Assembly (NCBI GenBank): GCA_017302105.1
Contig: JAFLCS010000002.1
Span: forward strand, 65,001 to 129,000
DNA length: 64,000 nucleotides
Source of the DNA: Caulobacterales bacterium
Lineage (GTDB): Bacteria > Pseudomonadota > Alphaproteobacteria > Caulobacterales > Caulobacteraceae
Direction: 5' to 3'
Part shown: positions 19,548 to 27,771 of the stretch, piece by piece
How positions within the stretch are numbered: the first letter of the stretch is position 1
Layout of the letters: the number at the start of each line of letters is the position of its first letter
Translations under genes and position numbers: made by a program
Notes under the pieces: generated by a model
Seen by the model: the letters and a program-made list of their open reading frames with translations, nothing else
Told to the model about the DNA's origin: nothing
The model's database searches: none

Positions 19548-21281
19548 TTACGCTCTGAGATTGCGGCCGAGAGACGCCAGCGCGGGATCATCGAACCAGC
19601 GCCGCTTGTGCCCCATGATCGGATGATGGTTCTCGACCAGGACGAGCTGTCGCCCCGCCGCCATCCGCATCAGCTCATCCGGGAAGGCGAGCTTGCGTTG
19701 CACTTCGCTGGTCGTCTGGGTCGAGGTCGTCGAACTCGTCGAACCCCCGCCACCCGAGCCAAACGCTCGCGCAATCGCGTTCGAGATATTCCACACGGTG
19801 GTCACGCCGCACATGGCCGAGAAATACTCCGCCGTGAGGCGATCCCGCGATCCGAAATACTGAATCGCGCCGCTGTTGGAGATGAGGGTTTCGTATCCGC
19901 CCTCACCATAGATTTTCTTCAGCAGTCCCAGATCCTGAGCGATGCCCCACAGCTGCATGCCAAAGCCGGCCATCAAGCCATAGGCCTGTTCCACCATCGT
20001 GAGCTGACCAAGGGCCGGCAGCTCATCGAGAATGAACAGAACCGGCTTTTCCGGGGTGACATCGATATTGCGCGCGTTGACGGTGATCGCCTGCTGGATG
20101 AGGAGCCGAAGCCAGCGATTGAAGGGCTTGAGCCGATCCGCAGGCAGGACGAGATAGATCGTCATTTTCTCCGCTTTCAGGTCCTCAAAGCGGAAGTCCG
20201 AAGCGGCGAGGTTCTCGCGCAGGCGAGCGCTGTCGAGGAAGTGCGTCTGGGCCTGGGCCGACGCGATAACGTTGGCAAGCAGCCGCTCTTCCTTCTGGAC
20301 ACAGCGGGCTCCCGTGCTCGCCACGATATGGTGATCGGAGTCCAGCATACGCTGGAACAACAGCTTCATGTCCTCGCCATCCAGCAGCAGGAGATCGCGC
20401 ACGCGCGAGAGCGTGCGGGTCTCAGCCTCGCGCGGATCGGTCGCCACATAGAGGATCAGGCCCTGGAGGAGGGCTTTGGCCTCCTCGACCCAGAACTTGT
20501 CGCCTTCGCCATCCGGCACGATGAGGGCATCGGCGAGCAGCATGGCATTTTCGGTCAGGTCGATGTCGCCCAGCGCCAGCCAGTCGAGCGGATTGAACCG
20601 CGCGACGCGATCGACGCCAACGATCTTCCAGGGATCGACCACGTGAACGCTTTGGCCCATCGCCGCCCGCTGACCGGCGGTGATCATCGCGTTCTCGCCC
20701 TTGGGATCGATGACCAGCACCGAGCCGCGATAGGTGAGGAGATTGGGAATGATCGCCGTCGTGCCTTTGCCGGAGCGCGTGGGAGCGATGGTCAGGAGGT
20801 GGCGGTCGCCAGGGTAATGCAGCGGGACATCGTCATCTGCCGTTTCGAACCGCCCGAGCCGGACGCCTTCCTCACCGACAAGCCCCTCTTCGAGGAGATA
20901 GGGCAGAGTGGCCCACTCAGCCGAGCCGAAGGTCGTCGGCTTTTTCACGAATGCTTTGACCGCGCCTGCCAGCCAAAGGGCCAAGGCGAAGGCAAACGCG
21001 CCCAGACAGAGCAGCCCGGTCATCGTCATCCCCAACGGGCCCCTGTCGCCGAGCGCGAGCAGGGTCATCAGTCCGAACACGGCAAGGCCGATGTAGAGAC
21101 GGAAACGTGCTGCCTGATCGGAGAAGAACCATCCGACGGCATAGCCAGCCAGACCGGAGAGGCCGATGGCGGTGATCTGGAGAGCAAGGATGGTCTGCGA
21201 CTCATCCAACAGCGCTTGCTTCAGCACGACGGCACCCAAGAGCGCGCCGCCAAGAGTGTACATGGCTTGTTTCGAGAGCAT
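19548..21281 (-). CDS. VirD4/TraG-type conjugative coupling protein
   Basis: The 577-residue protein is a type IV coupling ATPase that would bring the relaxosome to a helper's mating channel. Several hydrophobic helices lie in the first 115 residues. The Walker A motif APTRSGKGTT is at about 166-175, followed by VLVIDPKGEN, and the Walker B region LFILDELPALG is about 230 residues later. A Gly/Ser/Thr-rich insert occurs near the C terminus. The ATG at 21281 is preferred because GGAG lies 6 nt upstream; an in-frame TTG at 21293 is the alternative. It follows the relaxase gene closely. Confidence 0.93.
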   Translation of the reverse strand: MLSKQAMYTLGGALLGAVVLKQALLDESQTILALQITAIGLSGLAGYAVGWFFSDQAARFRLYIGLAVFGLMTLLALGDRGPLGMTMTGLLCLGAFAFALALWLAGAVKAFVKKPTTFGSAEWATLPYLLEEGLVGEEGVRLGRFETADDDVPLHYPGDRHLLTIAPTRSGKGTTAIIPNLLTYRGSVLVIDPKGENAMITAGQRAAMGQSVHVVDPWKIVGVDRVARFNPLDWLALGDIDLTENAMLLADALIVPDGEGDKFWVEEAKALLQGLILYVATDPREAETRTLSRVRDLLLLDGEDMKLLFQRMLDSDHHIVASTGARCVQKEERLLANVIASAQAQTHFLDSARLRENLAASDFRFEDLKAEKMTIYLVLPADRLKPFNRWLRLLIQQAITVNARNIDVTPEKPVLFILDELPALGQLTMVEQAYGLMAGFGMQLWGIAQDLGLLKKIYGEGGYETLISNSGAIQYFGSRDRLTAEYFSAMCGVTTVWNISNAIARAFGSGGGGSTSSTTSTQTTSEVQRKLAFPDELMRMAAGRQLVLVENHHPIMGHKRRWFDDPALASLGRNLRA

Positions 21282-21296
21282 GTCCGGCTCCAATGA

Positions 21297-22583
21297 TTAG
21301 AGGTCTAGGGAAAAGCCGCGCTTGCGCGGCGAATGATCCGCACGGGGTGATCGACCGCCGTCCTGGTCTCGGGAGAGGGCCTTGCGAATGACGCGGCTCT
21401 GCGTGCGGAGGCTTTGGCGTTCAGCCAGCTGCTGCCGCCTGAGCTTCTCGATGCGCTGCTGTACGGCGCTGCGCTCGCCCAGCTGGTCGAACACCAGTTG
21501 GTCGCGCTCTCGCTGATCCCGTCGAAGCCCTTCAAAAGCCTCGACGGCGTTGCGATCGCGTATCGCCGCAGCCTTGCCGCTTAGTTTGTCCCAAAGACCC
21601 GCGATGCCGGTCCTGAGACGCGACGCGCGTGCATCGGTTTCTGCCTGCCAACGGAGCGCCTGGGCTTCGCGAAGCTGCGCCTGCTGAGCCCTGTGCTCAG
21701 TGCGCAGTTCATCCCGCCTCGCAATCAGCGGCGCACGCGCCGCGACCTGTTCGGCGCGCATCTCCGACAGAAGCGCCCGGAAGCGACCGGACACCTGGTC
21801 CTGAAGTCCCGTTTTGACGACGCCGATTGATGGCAGATCATCTTCGGACCCCAGCCGTGCGCGCAGGGTCGACGTCCGTTCGCCGAGATACTTGCCGACG
21901 GCATAGACGTTGCCCTCGACATCGAGTGCGACAACGCCGCGTCGATCGCCGCGCGCCAGATGGAAGCCTCTCGCTTCCAGCGCAGCGGCGAAGGCTCTCG
22001 GACCATCGGACTGATCCCACGCTTCGCGGAAGACCGCCTTGATCTCGCGCGGGTCGAGATCGAGACGGCGTGTCTGTTGCCACTCCGCCAGGGTGAAGTT
22101 GAGCGGGCTTTTGCCGCCGTGCGCCTTCAGCCCCTCAGGCAAGCTCCATTCGTTTTCGAGGTAGAGCTCCCGCGAAAGCGTCGTGAGCTTCCGCTTGAAG
22201 TGCGAGAGGTTGATCGCTTTCAGTTCGTCCGGATCGATCCGCGACCACACGACATGCGCATGACGACGGCCTTCCTTTTCATGAAGCACGATCGCGCGGG
22301 GCTGGCCTTCAAGGCCGAGGGCCTTTTCGGCTTCATCCGCCGCGCGGCGAAAAGCCTCTTCGCCGACCGGCGCATCTTTCGGCGGATTGAGGCTGAGCGA
22401 GAACAGAAACTGCTCGCACCGTGTCGCCTTCGAGACTGCATAGGCCTCGTGAAGCGCGCCGGAGAGGTCGTCGGCGACGAAGCCTCTCAGCTCAAGAACC
22501 GTGACCTGGTCATTGTCACGGCGATTGAGGAGATGCGATGCGAGCTGCTTCGCGCCCGCCCGTTGAGAGCCCTTGAGGATCAC
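21297..22583 (-). CDS. MOBP-type relaxase
   Basis: The 428-residue protein has the relaxase histidine motif HEKEGRRHAH at residues 101-110 (H...H.H), which binds the metal used for strand nicking. The nicking tyrosine was not identified with confidence. The C-terminal half (about 265-428) is highly charged and coiled-coil-like. The GTG start overlaps the mobC stop (GTGA), and the coupling-protein gene follows. The MobC-relaxase-VirD4 order is typical of mobilizable elements using the VirD2/MobA-like MOBP class. Confidence 0.92.
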   Translation of the reverse strand: MILKGSQRAGAKQLASHLLNRRDNDQVTVLELRGFVADDLSGALHEAYAVSKATRCEQFLFSLSLNPPKDAPVGEEAFRRAADEAEKALGLEGQPRAIVLHEKEGRRHAHVVWSRIDPDELKAINLSHFKRKLTTLSRELYLENEWSLPEGLKAHGGKSPLNFTLAEWQQTRRLDLDPREIKAVFREAWDQSDGPRAFAAALEARGFHLARGDRRGVVALDVEGNVYAVGKYLGERTSTLRARLGSEDDLPSIGVVKTGLQDQVSGRFRALLSEMRAEQVAARAPLIARRDELRTEHRAQQAQLREAQALRWQAETDARASRLRTGIAGLWDKLSGKAAAIRDRNAVEAFEGLRRDQRERDQLVFDQLGERSAVQQRIEKLRRQQLAERQSLRTQSRVIRKALSRDQDGGRSPRADHSPRKRGFSLDL

Positions 22584-23020
22584 AGCACGATCCTCCGAGG
22601 CGAGCTCGCACGGGCGAAGCTTTGCGAAGTCGATTCCGTCGGCAGTTCGGCGGCCGTCTGCATCCCGAGCGAGCGCAGCAGCAGCTTGCGCATGATGCGG
22701 ATGTCATCCGCTGCCTGATGGATGTCCCGCTTGGTCTCCTCATCGAAATAGAGGTTTCCCACGTTCGCGGCATGCGCCAGCTGGTTGAGGTTGTTGGCGA
22801 TCCGACTCGCGCCGAGACAGGCCAGCACCTCTGCCAGCGCGCGCTGATCCTTCACGCTGGAGCGCGCCTTGCGATAGCGCGGCGCGTCCTCGGTGAAGAG
22901 GATGCTCTTGATATATGCGGCGACGGGCATCATCCCCGCGTTTCGGGCCAGACGGGCCCGCTCGTCGAACGTCAGCCGAATAGAAAACGGCGGCGTTCGT
23001 GGTCGTGATGTCTTCGACAT
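22580..23020 (-). CDS. mobC: MobC-type relaxosome accessory protein
   Basis: The 146-residue protein has a basic N terminus, a ribbon-helix-helix-like segment (about 13-42, with SIRLTFDERARLARNAG) and the MobC signature GASRIANNLNQLAHAANVG at about 69-87. MobC proteins bind the transfer origin and help the relaxase open the strands. It is the first gene of the mobilization operon; the candidate origin should lie nearby in the 23021-23280 stretch. The last residues overlap the relaxase start. Confidence 0.9.
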   Translation of the reverse strand: MSKTSRPRTPPFSIRLTFDERARLARNAGMMPVAAYIKSILFTEDAPRYRKARSSVKDQRALAEVLACLGASRIANNLNQLAHAANVGNLYFDEETKRDIHQAADDIRIMRKLLLRSLGMQTAAELPTESTSQSFARASSPRRIVL

Positions 23021-23077
23021 CGGCAGCTCTCCAGCCGCCGATCCGACGAGTACCCACAGGCCATCGCGTACTCCCGC

Positions 23078-23280
23078 TTAGCGGAAGGACGGCAACGGCC
23101 CGTCCTTGCGGACTCCCGTCAGATCGTAGGCGTTGAAGAGCAGAGTGAGAGCGTTGTCCGGGTCGAAGGGGACAGCGAAATAGCCAGGAATCCGGCCCCG
23201 TAGGCTGCGACGGTCAAAAGCCCCCGCAACCATCGATGCCTGCTTTCCAGATTCATGAGTTAGGGACAGGCGGTCACGCC
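23078..23280 (-). other. orphan in-frame tail of the serine recombinase
   Basis: Read on the minus strand from the attR core, this stretch encodes 67 codons ending in TAA at 23078, with protein-like sequence (SLRGRIPGYFAVPFDPDNAL in its middle). The frame across the 12-bp core is the same as the recombinase frame across the left core. If the element excises by recombination at the core, this becomes the C terminus of a 630-residue recombinase. In the integrated state it lacks the rest of the gene; a separate short product from the ATG at 23233 is possible but unproven. Confidence 0.75.
23085..23107. repeat. 8-bp inverted repeat near mobC, candidate transfer-origin site
   Basis: AAGGACGG (23085-23092) pairs with CCGTCCTT (23100-23107) across a 7-nt loop. 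Its position between mobC and the right end is where MOBP transfer origins often occur. The right arm is followed by GCGG, giving CGTCCTTGCGG, loosely like RP4-class nick regions. It overlaps the last codons of the recombinase tail, so the assignment is weak. Confidence 0.4.
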
Positions 23281-23292
23281 CTCCCGCACCCA
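23281..23292. repeat. attR core, 12-bp direct repeat
   Basis: CTCCCGCACCCA repeats 830-841 exactly. Eight bases of host-like sequence separate it from the hairpin terminator that would originally have followed tRNA-fMet. Confidence 0.9.
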
Positions 23293-23299
23293 AGTTCAT

Positions 23300-23327
23300 A
23301 AAGGCCTCGCTCCGTGCGGGGCCTTTT
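23300..23327 (+). terminator. probable original terminator of the rRNA operon
   Basis: AAAGGCCTCGC (23300-23310) pairs with GCGGGGCCTTT (23316-23326), with one G-T wobble and a 5-nt loop, then a short T-run. It sits 8 nt after the attR core, so before integration it directly followed tRNA-fMet. It now has no gene of that operon in front of it. Confidence 0.8.
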
Positions 23328-23381
23328 GCAATTCCGGCCCGTGGCGCGGTACGCTCGTCGCTTGATTTGCCTGGGCGCACC

Positions 23382-24281
23382 ATGAAACCTTTCCACGGAC
23401 TTGTTCTTTCCCTTCTGGTGCTGGCCGGCTGTGATCGCCAGCCGGCGCAGGCACCGGCAGCTCAGCCGTCGGCGGCGCTCTCGCCGCCCCAGACCGTCGC
23501 CTATGCCTGCGACCAGGACCGTCAGGCCGAGGCCAGCTATGGAGCCGATGGGGCGCTGGCTCTGACCGTCGGTGACCACACCTGGCCGATGATCCCGGCG
23601 GACGCCGTGACCGGCGCGCGCTGGACGGGCGAGACGCTGGAGTGGTGGGTCACCGTCGATGGGGCCCAGGAATCGGCGGTGTTGCGCCGTCTGAACAGCC
23701 AGCGCGTCGGAGAGGCGGTGGTGGCCCGCTGTGTTCGTCCGACCGATGGCGGCGTGCTGGTGCCGCCGCCACCGGTGATCCCTGCGAGCGAAACGGCGAC
23801 GCGGACCGATGCTGAGCCGGACTCCGCCGAGGCCCCGTGCCGCGTCTCGGGCCTGTCCTTGCGGGTGGCGTCGGAGGAGGCGGCGGCCGGCTCGCGCTAT
23901 CATGTCCTGGCCGTCACCAATGCCGGCACTTCGACCTGCACCCTGAACGGCTACGCGACCGTCAATCTGATCGGCCAGAACGGCCAGCCCCGATCTCCGT
24001 TCCGGATGCTACAGGACCCCGGTCCCTACTATGGGGCGTCCGCGGCCATCGTGCCGGTGCGGCTGGCCCCGGACGCCAGCGCCTATTTCGATGTCGTCAC
24101 CACGGCCGTGGCCGGGGAAGTGGCGGGCGAGACCGAGCCCTGTTCCGGCGTGGTCGCGTTGCGGGTCGCCGTTCCGGGCGATACGGGCACGGCCCAGGTG
24201 CCGGTCCAGATCAACCCATGCAACCAGCGTGCTCGCGTGACACCCTTCCGACCGTCGGAGGAAGCGGCGCGCGGCGGCTGA
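23382..24281 (+). CDS. lipoprotein with MliC-like and DUF4232-like domains
   Basis: The 299-residue product has a lipoprotein signal ending LVLAGC (Cys at about 17). Residues 40-100 resemble the MliC/PliC lysozyme-inhibitor fold (YACDQDRQAEASYGADG and a WTGETLEWW strand). A proline-rich linker at about 130-150 leads to a DUF4232-like domain with CRVSGLSLRV and STCTLNGYATVNL. It would sit in the envelope facing the periplasm. Start at ATG 23382; an in-frame TTG 15 nt upstream is less likely. It is the first host gene after the element. Confidence 0.8.
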   Translation: MKPFHGLVLSLLVLAGCDRQPAQAPAAQPSAALSPPQTVAYACDQDRQAEASYGADGALALTVGDHTWPMIPADAVTGARWTGETLEWWVTVDGAQESAVLRRLNSQRVGEAVVARCVRPTDGGVLVPPPPVIPASETATRTDAEPDSAEAPCRVSGLSLRVASEEAAAGSRYHVLAVTNAGTSTCTLNGYATVNLIGQNGQPRSPFRMLQDPGPYYGASAAIVPVRLAPDASAYFDVVTTAVAGEVAGETEPCSGVVALRVAVPGDTGTAQVPVQINPCNQRARVTPFRPSEEAARGG

Positions 24282-24399
24282 CCGGCCTGTTCGGGCCGGA
24301 TGGCCGACCGAAGGCGTCATTGCGCCAACGCTCGCCCACGACGGGTGGAAACCCATCCGGATTCGGCGTAACCGGACGCCACGCTTCGACGAGGACGGC

Positions 24400-25590
24400 A
24401 TGACCGACGACTTCTACGCCCGCGTTCGCCAGACGCTTGAGGATATCGACGCCCAGGGGCTGACCAAGCCTGAACGGGTGATCGCCAGCCGGCAGGGACC
24501 GGTGATCCGGGTGGGCGGGCGCGACGTGCTGAATTTCTGCGCCAACAACTATCTGGGTCTTGCCGGCGACGAGCGGGTTACCCAGGCCGGGATCGCGGCC
24601 CAGGAGCGCTGGGGCGCGGGCACTGCCTCGGTGCGCTTCATCTGCGGCACCCTGGAGGTCCACAAGGAGCTGGAACGATCCATCGCCGACTATCTCGGCT
24701 TTGAGGACACCATCCTGTTCGCGGCTGCCTTTGATGCCAACGGCGGCATCTTTGAGCCGCTGTTCACGGATGAGGACGCCATCGTCTCGGACAGCCTGAA
24801 CCATGCCTCGATCATCGACGGCGTGCGGCTGTGCAAGGCCAAACGCTACCGGTTCGCCAACTCCGACATGGACGACCTGGAAACCCAGCTCAAACAGGCG
24901 CGCGCCGATGGGGCGCGGACCATCATCATCGCCACCGACGGGGCCTTCTCTATGGACGGCTATATCGCCCGGCTGAAGGACGTGCGGGCGCTGGCGGACA
25001 AGTATGATGCCCTGATCATGGTCGATGACTGCCACGCGACCGGCTTCCTAGGACCGAAGGGGCGCGGCTCCTACGCCCATTGTGGGGTCGAGGTGGACTT
25101 CGTGACCGGCACCTTCGGCAAGGCGCTGGGCGGGGCCATGGGTGGCTTCATCTGCGCCAGGTCCGAGGTCGTGGCCCTGCTGAAGCAGCGAGCGCGGCCC
25201 TATCTGTTCTCCAACGCCCTCAGCCCGGCCGTCTGCGGCTCGTCGATGGAGGCGATCCGCATCGCCAATGGCGATGAGGGCGATCAGCTCAGAACCCAAC
25301 TGTTTGCCAATGCGCGGCGTTATCGCGCGGCGATGAGCGCGGCCGGTTTCACCCTGTTGGCGGGTGAGCATCCGATCATTCCGGTGATGCTGGGCGACGC
25401 CAAGCTGGCCCAGGACATGGCAGCGCGAATGCTGGAGCTGGGGGTCTATGTGATCGGCTTCTCGTTCCCGGTTGTACCGCGCGGCCAGGCTCGTATCCGC
25501 ACCCAGATGTCGGCGGCCCACACCTTTGACCAGATTGATCAGACGGTCGCGGCGTTTACGACGGCGGGAAGAGAGCTGGGCGTTATCTGA
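24400..25590 (+). CDS. kbl: glycine C-acetyltransferase (2-amino-3-ketobutyrate CoA ligase)
   Basis: The 396-residue PLP enzyme cleaves 2-amino-3-oxobutanoate with CoA to glycine and acetyl-CoA, the second step of threonine breakdown. It has the alpha-oxoamine synthase landmarks NFCANNYLGLAGD (about 47-59), VDDCHATGFLG (about 208-218) and TGTFGKALGGAMGGF, where the lysine binds PLP (about 238-252). The length matches E. coli Kbl (398). The threonine dehydrogenase gene follows after a small broken gene, so both steps are encoded together. Confidence 0.96.
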   Translation: MTDDFYARVRQTLEDIDAQGLTKPERVIASRQGPVIRVGGRDVLNFCANNYLGLAGDERVTQAGIAAQERWGAGTASVRFICGTLEVHKELERSIADYLGFEDTILFAAAFDANGGIFEPLFTDEDAIVSDSLNHASIIDGVRLCKAKRYRFANSDMDDLETQLKQARADGARTIIIATDGAFSMDGYIARLKDVRALADKYDALIMVDDCHATGFLGPKGRGSYAHCGVEVDFVTGTFGKALGGAMGGFICARSEVVALLKQRARPYLFSNALSPAVCGSSMEAIRIANGDEGDQLRTQLFANARRYRAAMSAAGFTLLAGEHPIIPVMLGDAKLAQDMAARMLELGVYVIGFSFPVVPRGQARIRTQMSAAHTFDQIDQTVAAFTTAGRELGVI

Positions 25591-25592
25591 AT

Positions 25593-25958
25593 ATGGATGT
25601 GCTGGCCGTGTTCGCGGGCGTCTTGATGGTGCTGCTGGCGGCGGCGCATTCAATCCTTGGCGAGCGGCTGATATTTGCGCGTCTGCGCCAGGGCCGAGGC
25701 TGGAAGGACTCCGCGCTCGGCGTCCTAGAACAGCGTCGCTGGTGGGCGCTGCGAGGGACCTGGCACCTGGTGACGATCCTGGCGATTGGCCTGGGCGTTA
25801 TGTTGCTTGCGGCGGCACCAGGCCAGGCCGATATCAAGTTGATCCTGGGGACGACCGTCTTGGTCGCTGCCGTCTATTGAGCGATCGCCACGCGCCTGGG
25901 CCATCCGGCCTGGATTGTTTTGGGCGTGATCGGCGTACTGTTGCTTGTTCCGAACTGA
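25593..25958 (+). pseudogene. small membrane protein gene with an in-frame TGA
   Basis: The ORF starts 2 nt after kbl and encodes 95 residues to a TGA at 25878-25880. The same frame continues for 25 more codons (AIATRLGHPAWIVLGVIGVL and onward) to TGA at 25956-25958. The whole frame reads as a small protein with four hydrophobic segments, and the stop falls where a Trp (TGG) would complete VYWAI. A single G-to-A change explains it. It lies between kbl and tdh. Read-through or a sequencing error are alternatives; no selenocysteine signal was seen. Confidence 0.75.
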
Positions 25959-25991
25959 GCGCCGCCGTACTTGGCGCATAAGGAGTTACCC

Positions 25992-27038
25992 ATGACCGAC
26001 ACCATGAAGGCTCTGGCCAAGACCAAGCCGGCGGAAGGCCTTGAGCTCATCGAAGCGCCGATCCCGTCGCCCGGCGACGACGATGTGCTGATCAAGGTTC
26101 ACAAGACGGCCGTCTGCGGGACCGACATCCATATCTGGAACTGGGATGAATGGTCCCAGAAGAACGTACCGGTGCCGATGATCACCGGCCACGAATTCTC
26201 TGGCGAGATCGTCGCCATCGGCAAGGACGTGGACCGTCGCCTCAAGGTCGGCCAGCGCGTCTCGGCCGAGGGCCATGTCATCGACCTGAACTCCGAGGCG
26301 GCGCGGGCCGGACACTTCCATCTGGACCCCGAGACCCGCGGCATCGGCGTGAACCGCCAGGGCGCGTTCGCGGAGTATGTCGTGGCCCCGGCCTTCAACG
26401 TCATCGAACTGCCCAACGATGTTCCCTATGAGATCGGCGCGATCCTCGATCCGTTCGGCAACGCGGTGCACACGGCGCAGCAGTTTGATCTCCTGGGCGA
26501 GGACGTGCTGGTCACTGGAGCCGGCCCGATCGGCATGATGGCGGCCGCCGTCGCCCGCCACGCGGGCGCGCGCACCGTGGTTCTGACCGACATCAACGAT
26601 TTCCGGCTGGAGCTGGCTCAGAAGGTCGCGCCGGGCGTTCGGACGGTGAACACCAGCAAGGAAGATCTGAAGGACGTCATGCATGAGCTGGGCCTGAAGG
26701 TCGGCTTTGACGTGGCGCTGGAGATGTCGGGCTCGCCCATCGCCTTCAAGCAATGCGTGGACACCCTGATCATGGGCGGTGGCATGGCGTTGCTGGGCAT
26801 TCCCAGCAAGCCCATGGAGACGGACTGGGGCACCATCATCCTCAAGGCCCTGACCATCAAGGGCGTCTATGGGCGAGAGATGTTCACCACCTGGCGCAAG
26901 ATGCTGGGCCTGCTGAAGGCGGGACTGGACCTGAGCCCGCTGATAACCCACGAGATGAGCTATCAGAACTACCGCGAAGGCTTTGAGGCCATGAAATCCG
27001 GCAAGTCCGGCAAGGTGGTCCTGGACTGGGCGACCTAG
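25992..27038 (+). CDS. tdh: L-threonine 3-dehydrogenase
   Basis: The 348-residue medium-chain dehydrogenase oxidises threonine to 2-amino-3-oxobutanoate with NAD. The catalytic zinc region AVCGTDIHIWNWDEW is at about 40-54, GHEF near 66, and the nucleotide-binding VLVTGAGPIGMMAAAVA at about 165-181. The usual structural-zinc cysteine cluster is absent: the stretch after SAEGHVI has no cysteines. The start at ATG 25992 follows AAGGAG and gives the normal N terminus. It works with kbl. Confidence 0.95.
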   Translation: MTDTMKALAKTKPAEGLELIEAPIPSPGDDDVLIKVHKTAVCGTDIHIWNWDEWSQKNVPVPMITGHEFSGEIVAIGKDVDRRLKVGQRVSAEGHVIDLNSEAARAGHFHLDPETRGIGVNRQGAFAEYVVAPAFNVIELPNDVPYEIGAILDPFGNAVHTAQQFDLLGEDVLVTGAGPIGMMAAAVARHAGARTVVLTDINDFRLELAQKVAPGVRTVNTSKEDLKDVMHELGLKVGFDVALEMSGSPIAFKQCVDTLIMGGGMALLGIPSKPMETDWGTIILKALTIKGVYGREMFTTWRKMLGLLKAGLDLSPLITHEMSYQNYREGFEAMKSGKSGKVVLDWAT

Positions 27039-27115
27039 GCGCATCCCGAAAAGCCAGTGACGCCTGTCACAGCGAACGCCCGTCGCCCGGGGCTGGAGCC
27101 GAGGTTGCCTCTGCT

Positions 27116-27682
27116 CTATTTGCGCGGATGGGCGCGTCGCCAGTCGGCGGGATCCTCGAAGGCACCGGCCCAGGCCCCCGCCCGGTTGCGCCTGGCGGTG
27201 GTTTCCTCATCGACGTATTCGGTCGAATAGCGCCGGAAGGCCAGGGCATGGCCCTGCAGAACCATCTGCTCTCCGAGGTCGACGCCGTCGACGAAACAAT
27301 AGGCGATGGTGCGGCCATAGCGATCAGTGTCGACCGGCTCGCAGGCGATGTGTCGACCGGCGACCTGTCGCTCCAGCGCGGTCTTGGCGTCGCGCCCGCA
27401 GGGGCCGCTCTCACAGGTCTGATTCAGCTCGAAGGCGTCGATGCCCTGCAGGCGGACCCGTTCGCCGTTCAGGCGCAGACCGTCGCCATCGCTGACCGTA
27501 GCGAGACCGGTGAGGGCCGCAGTGGTGGGCCCCCGCTCCCCTGAGGTCGCTGCGCGGGCCGGCTCCGGTCCCTGCAAGGACAGGGGTGACAGGATAGCCG
27601 CCACCGTGAGGAAGGCGACGGCAATCAGGCCGACCTCAAGGCGCGACAGGCGACGGACGTGCGTACGGTTGGGCCTTGCCAT
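27116..27682 (-). CDS. thermonuclease-family (SNase-like) exported nuclease
   Basis: The 188-residue product has an N-terminal hydrophobic segment (about 20-38), a signal anchor or signal peptide, followed by an SNase-like domain: VSDGDGLRLNGERVRLQGID (about 62-81), a catalytic-type region DTDRYGRTIAYCFV (about 121-134) and EQMVLQGHALAF. This class cleaves nucleic acids with calcium and often acts outside the cytoplasm. Start chosen at ATG 27682; an in-frame GTG lies 21 nt upstream. It converges with tdh and is transcribed alone. Confidence 0.85.
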   Translation of the reverse strand: MARPNRTHVRRLSRLEVGLIAVAFLTVAAILSPLSLQGPEPARAATSGERGPTTAALTGLATVSDGDGLRLNGERVRLQGIDAFELNQTCESGPCGRDAKTALERQVAGRHIACEPVDTDRYGRTIAYCFVDGVDLGEQMVLQGHALAFRRYSTEYVDEETTARRNRAGAWAGAFEDPADWRRAHPRK

Positions 27683-27771
27683 GACCCCAAGGATGGCGTG
27701 CACCGGGTTTCCGAAGGGTTCACGCGGCCTGACCGCTTGACGCAGCGCTGACGGCGGGCGAGGGCGGACGC

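Noticed and set aside
19512-21296. 594-residue ORF opposite the coupling protein
   Set aside because: The opposite strand encodes a clear VirD4-type ATPase with Walker motifs; this is its shadow.
25878-25880. Selenocysteine or tryptophan recoding of TGA
   Set aside because: TGA is used as a normal stop by many genes in the window and no selenocysteine-type hairpin is visible after it.
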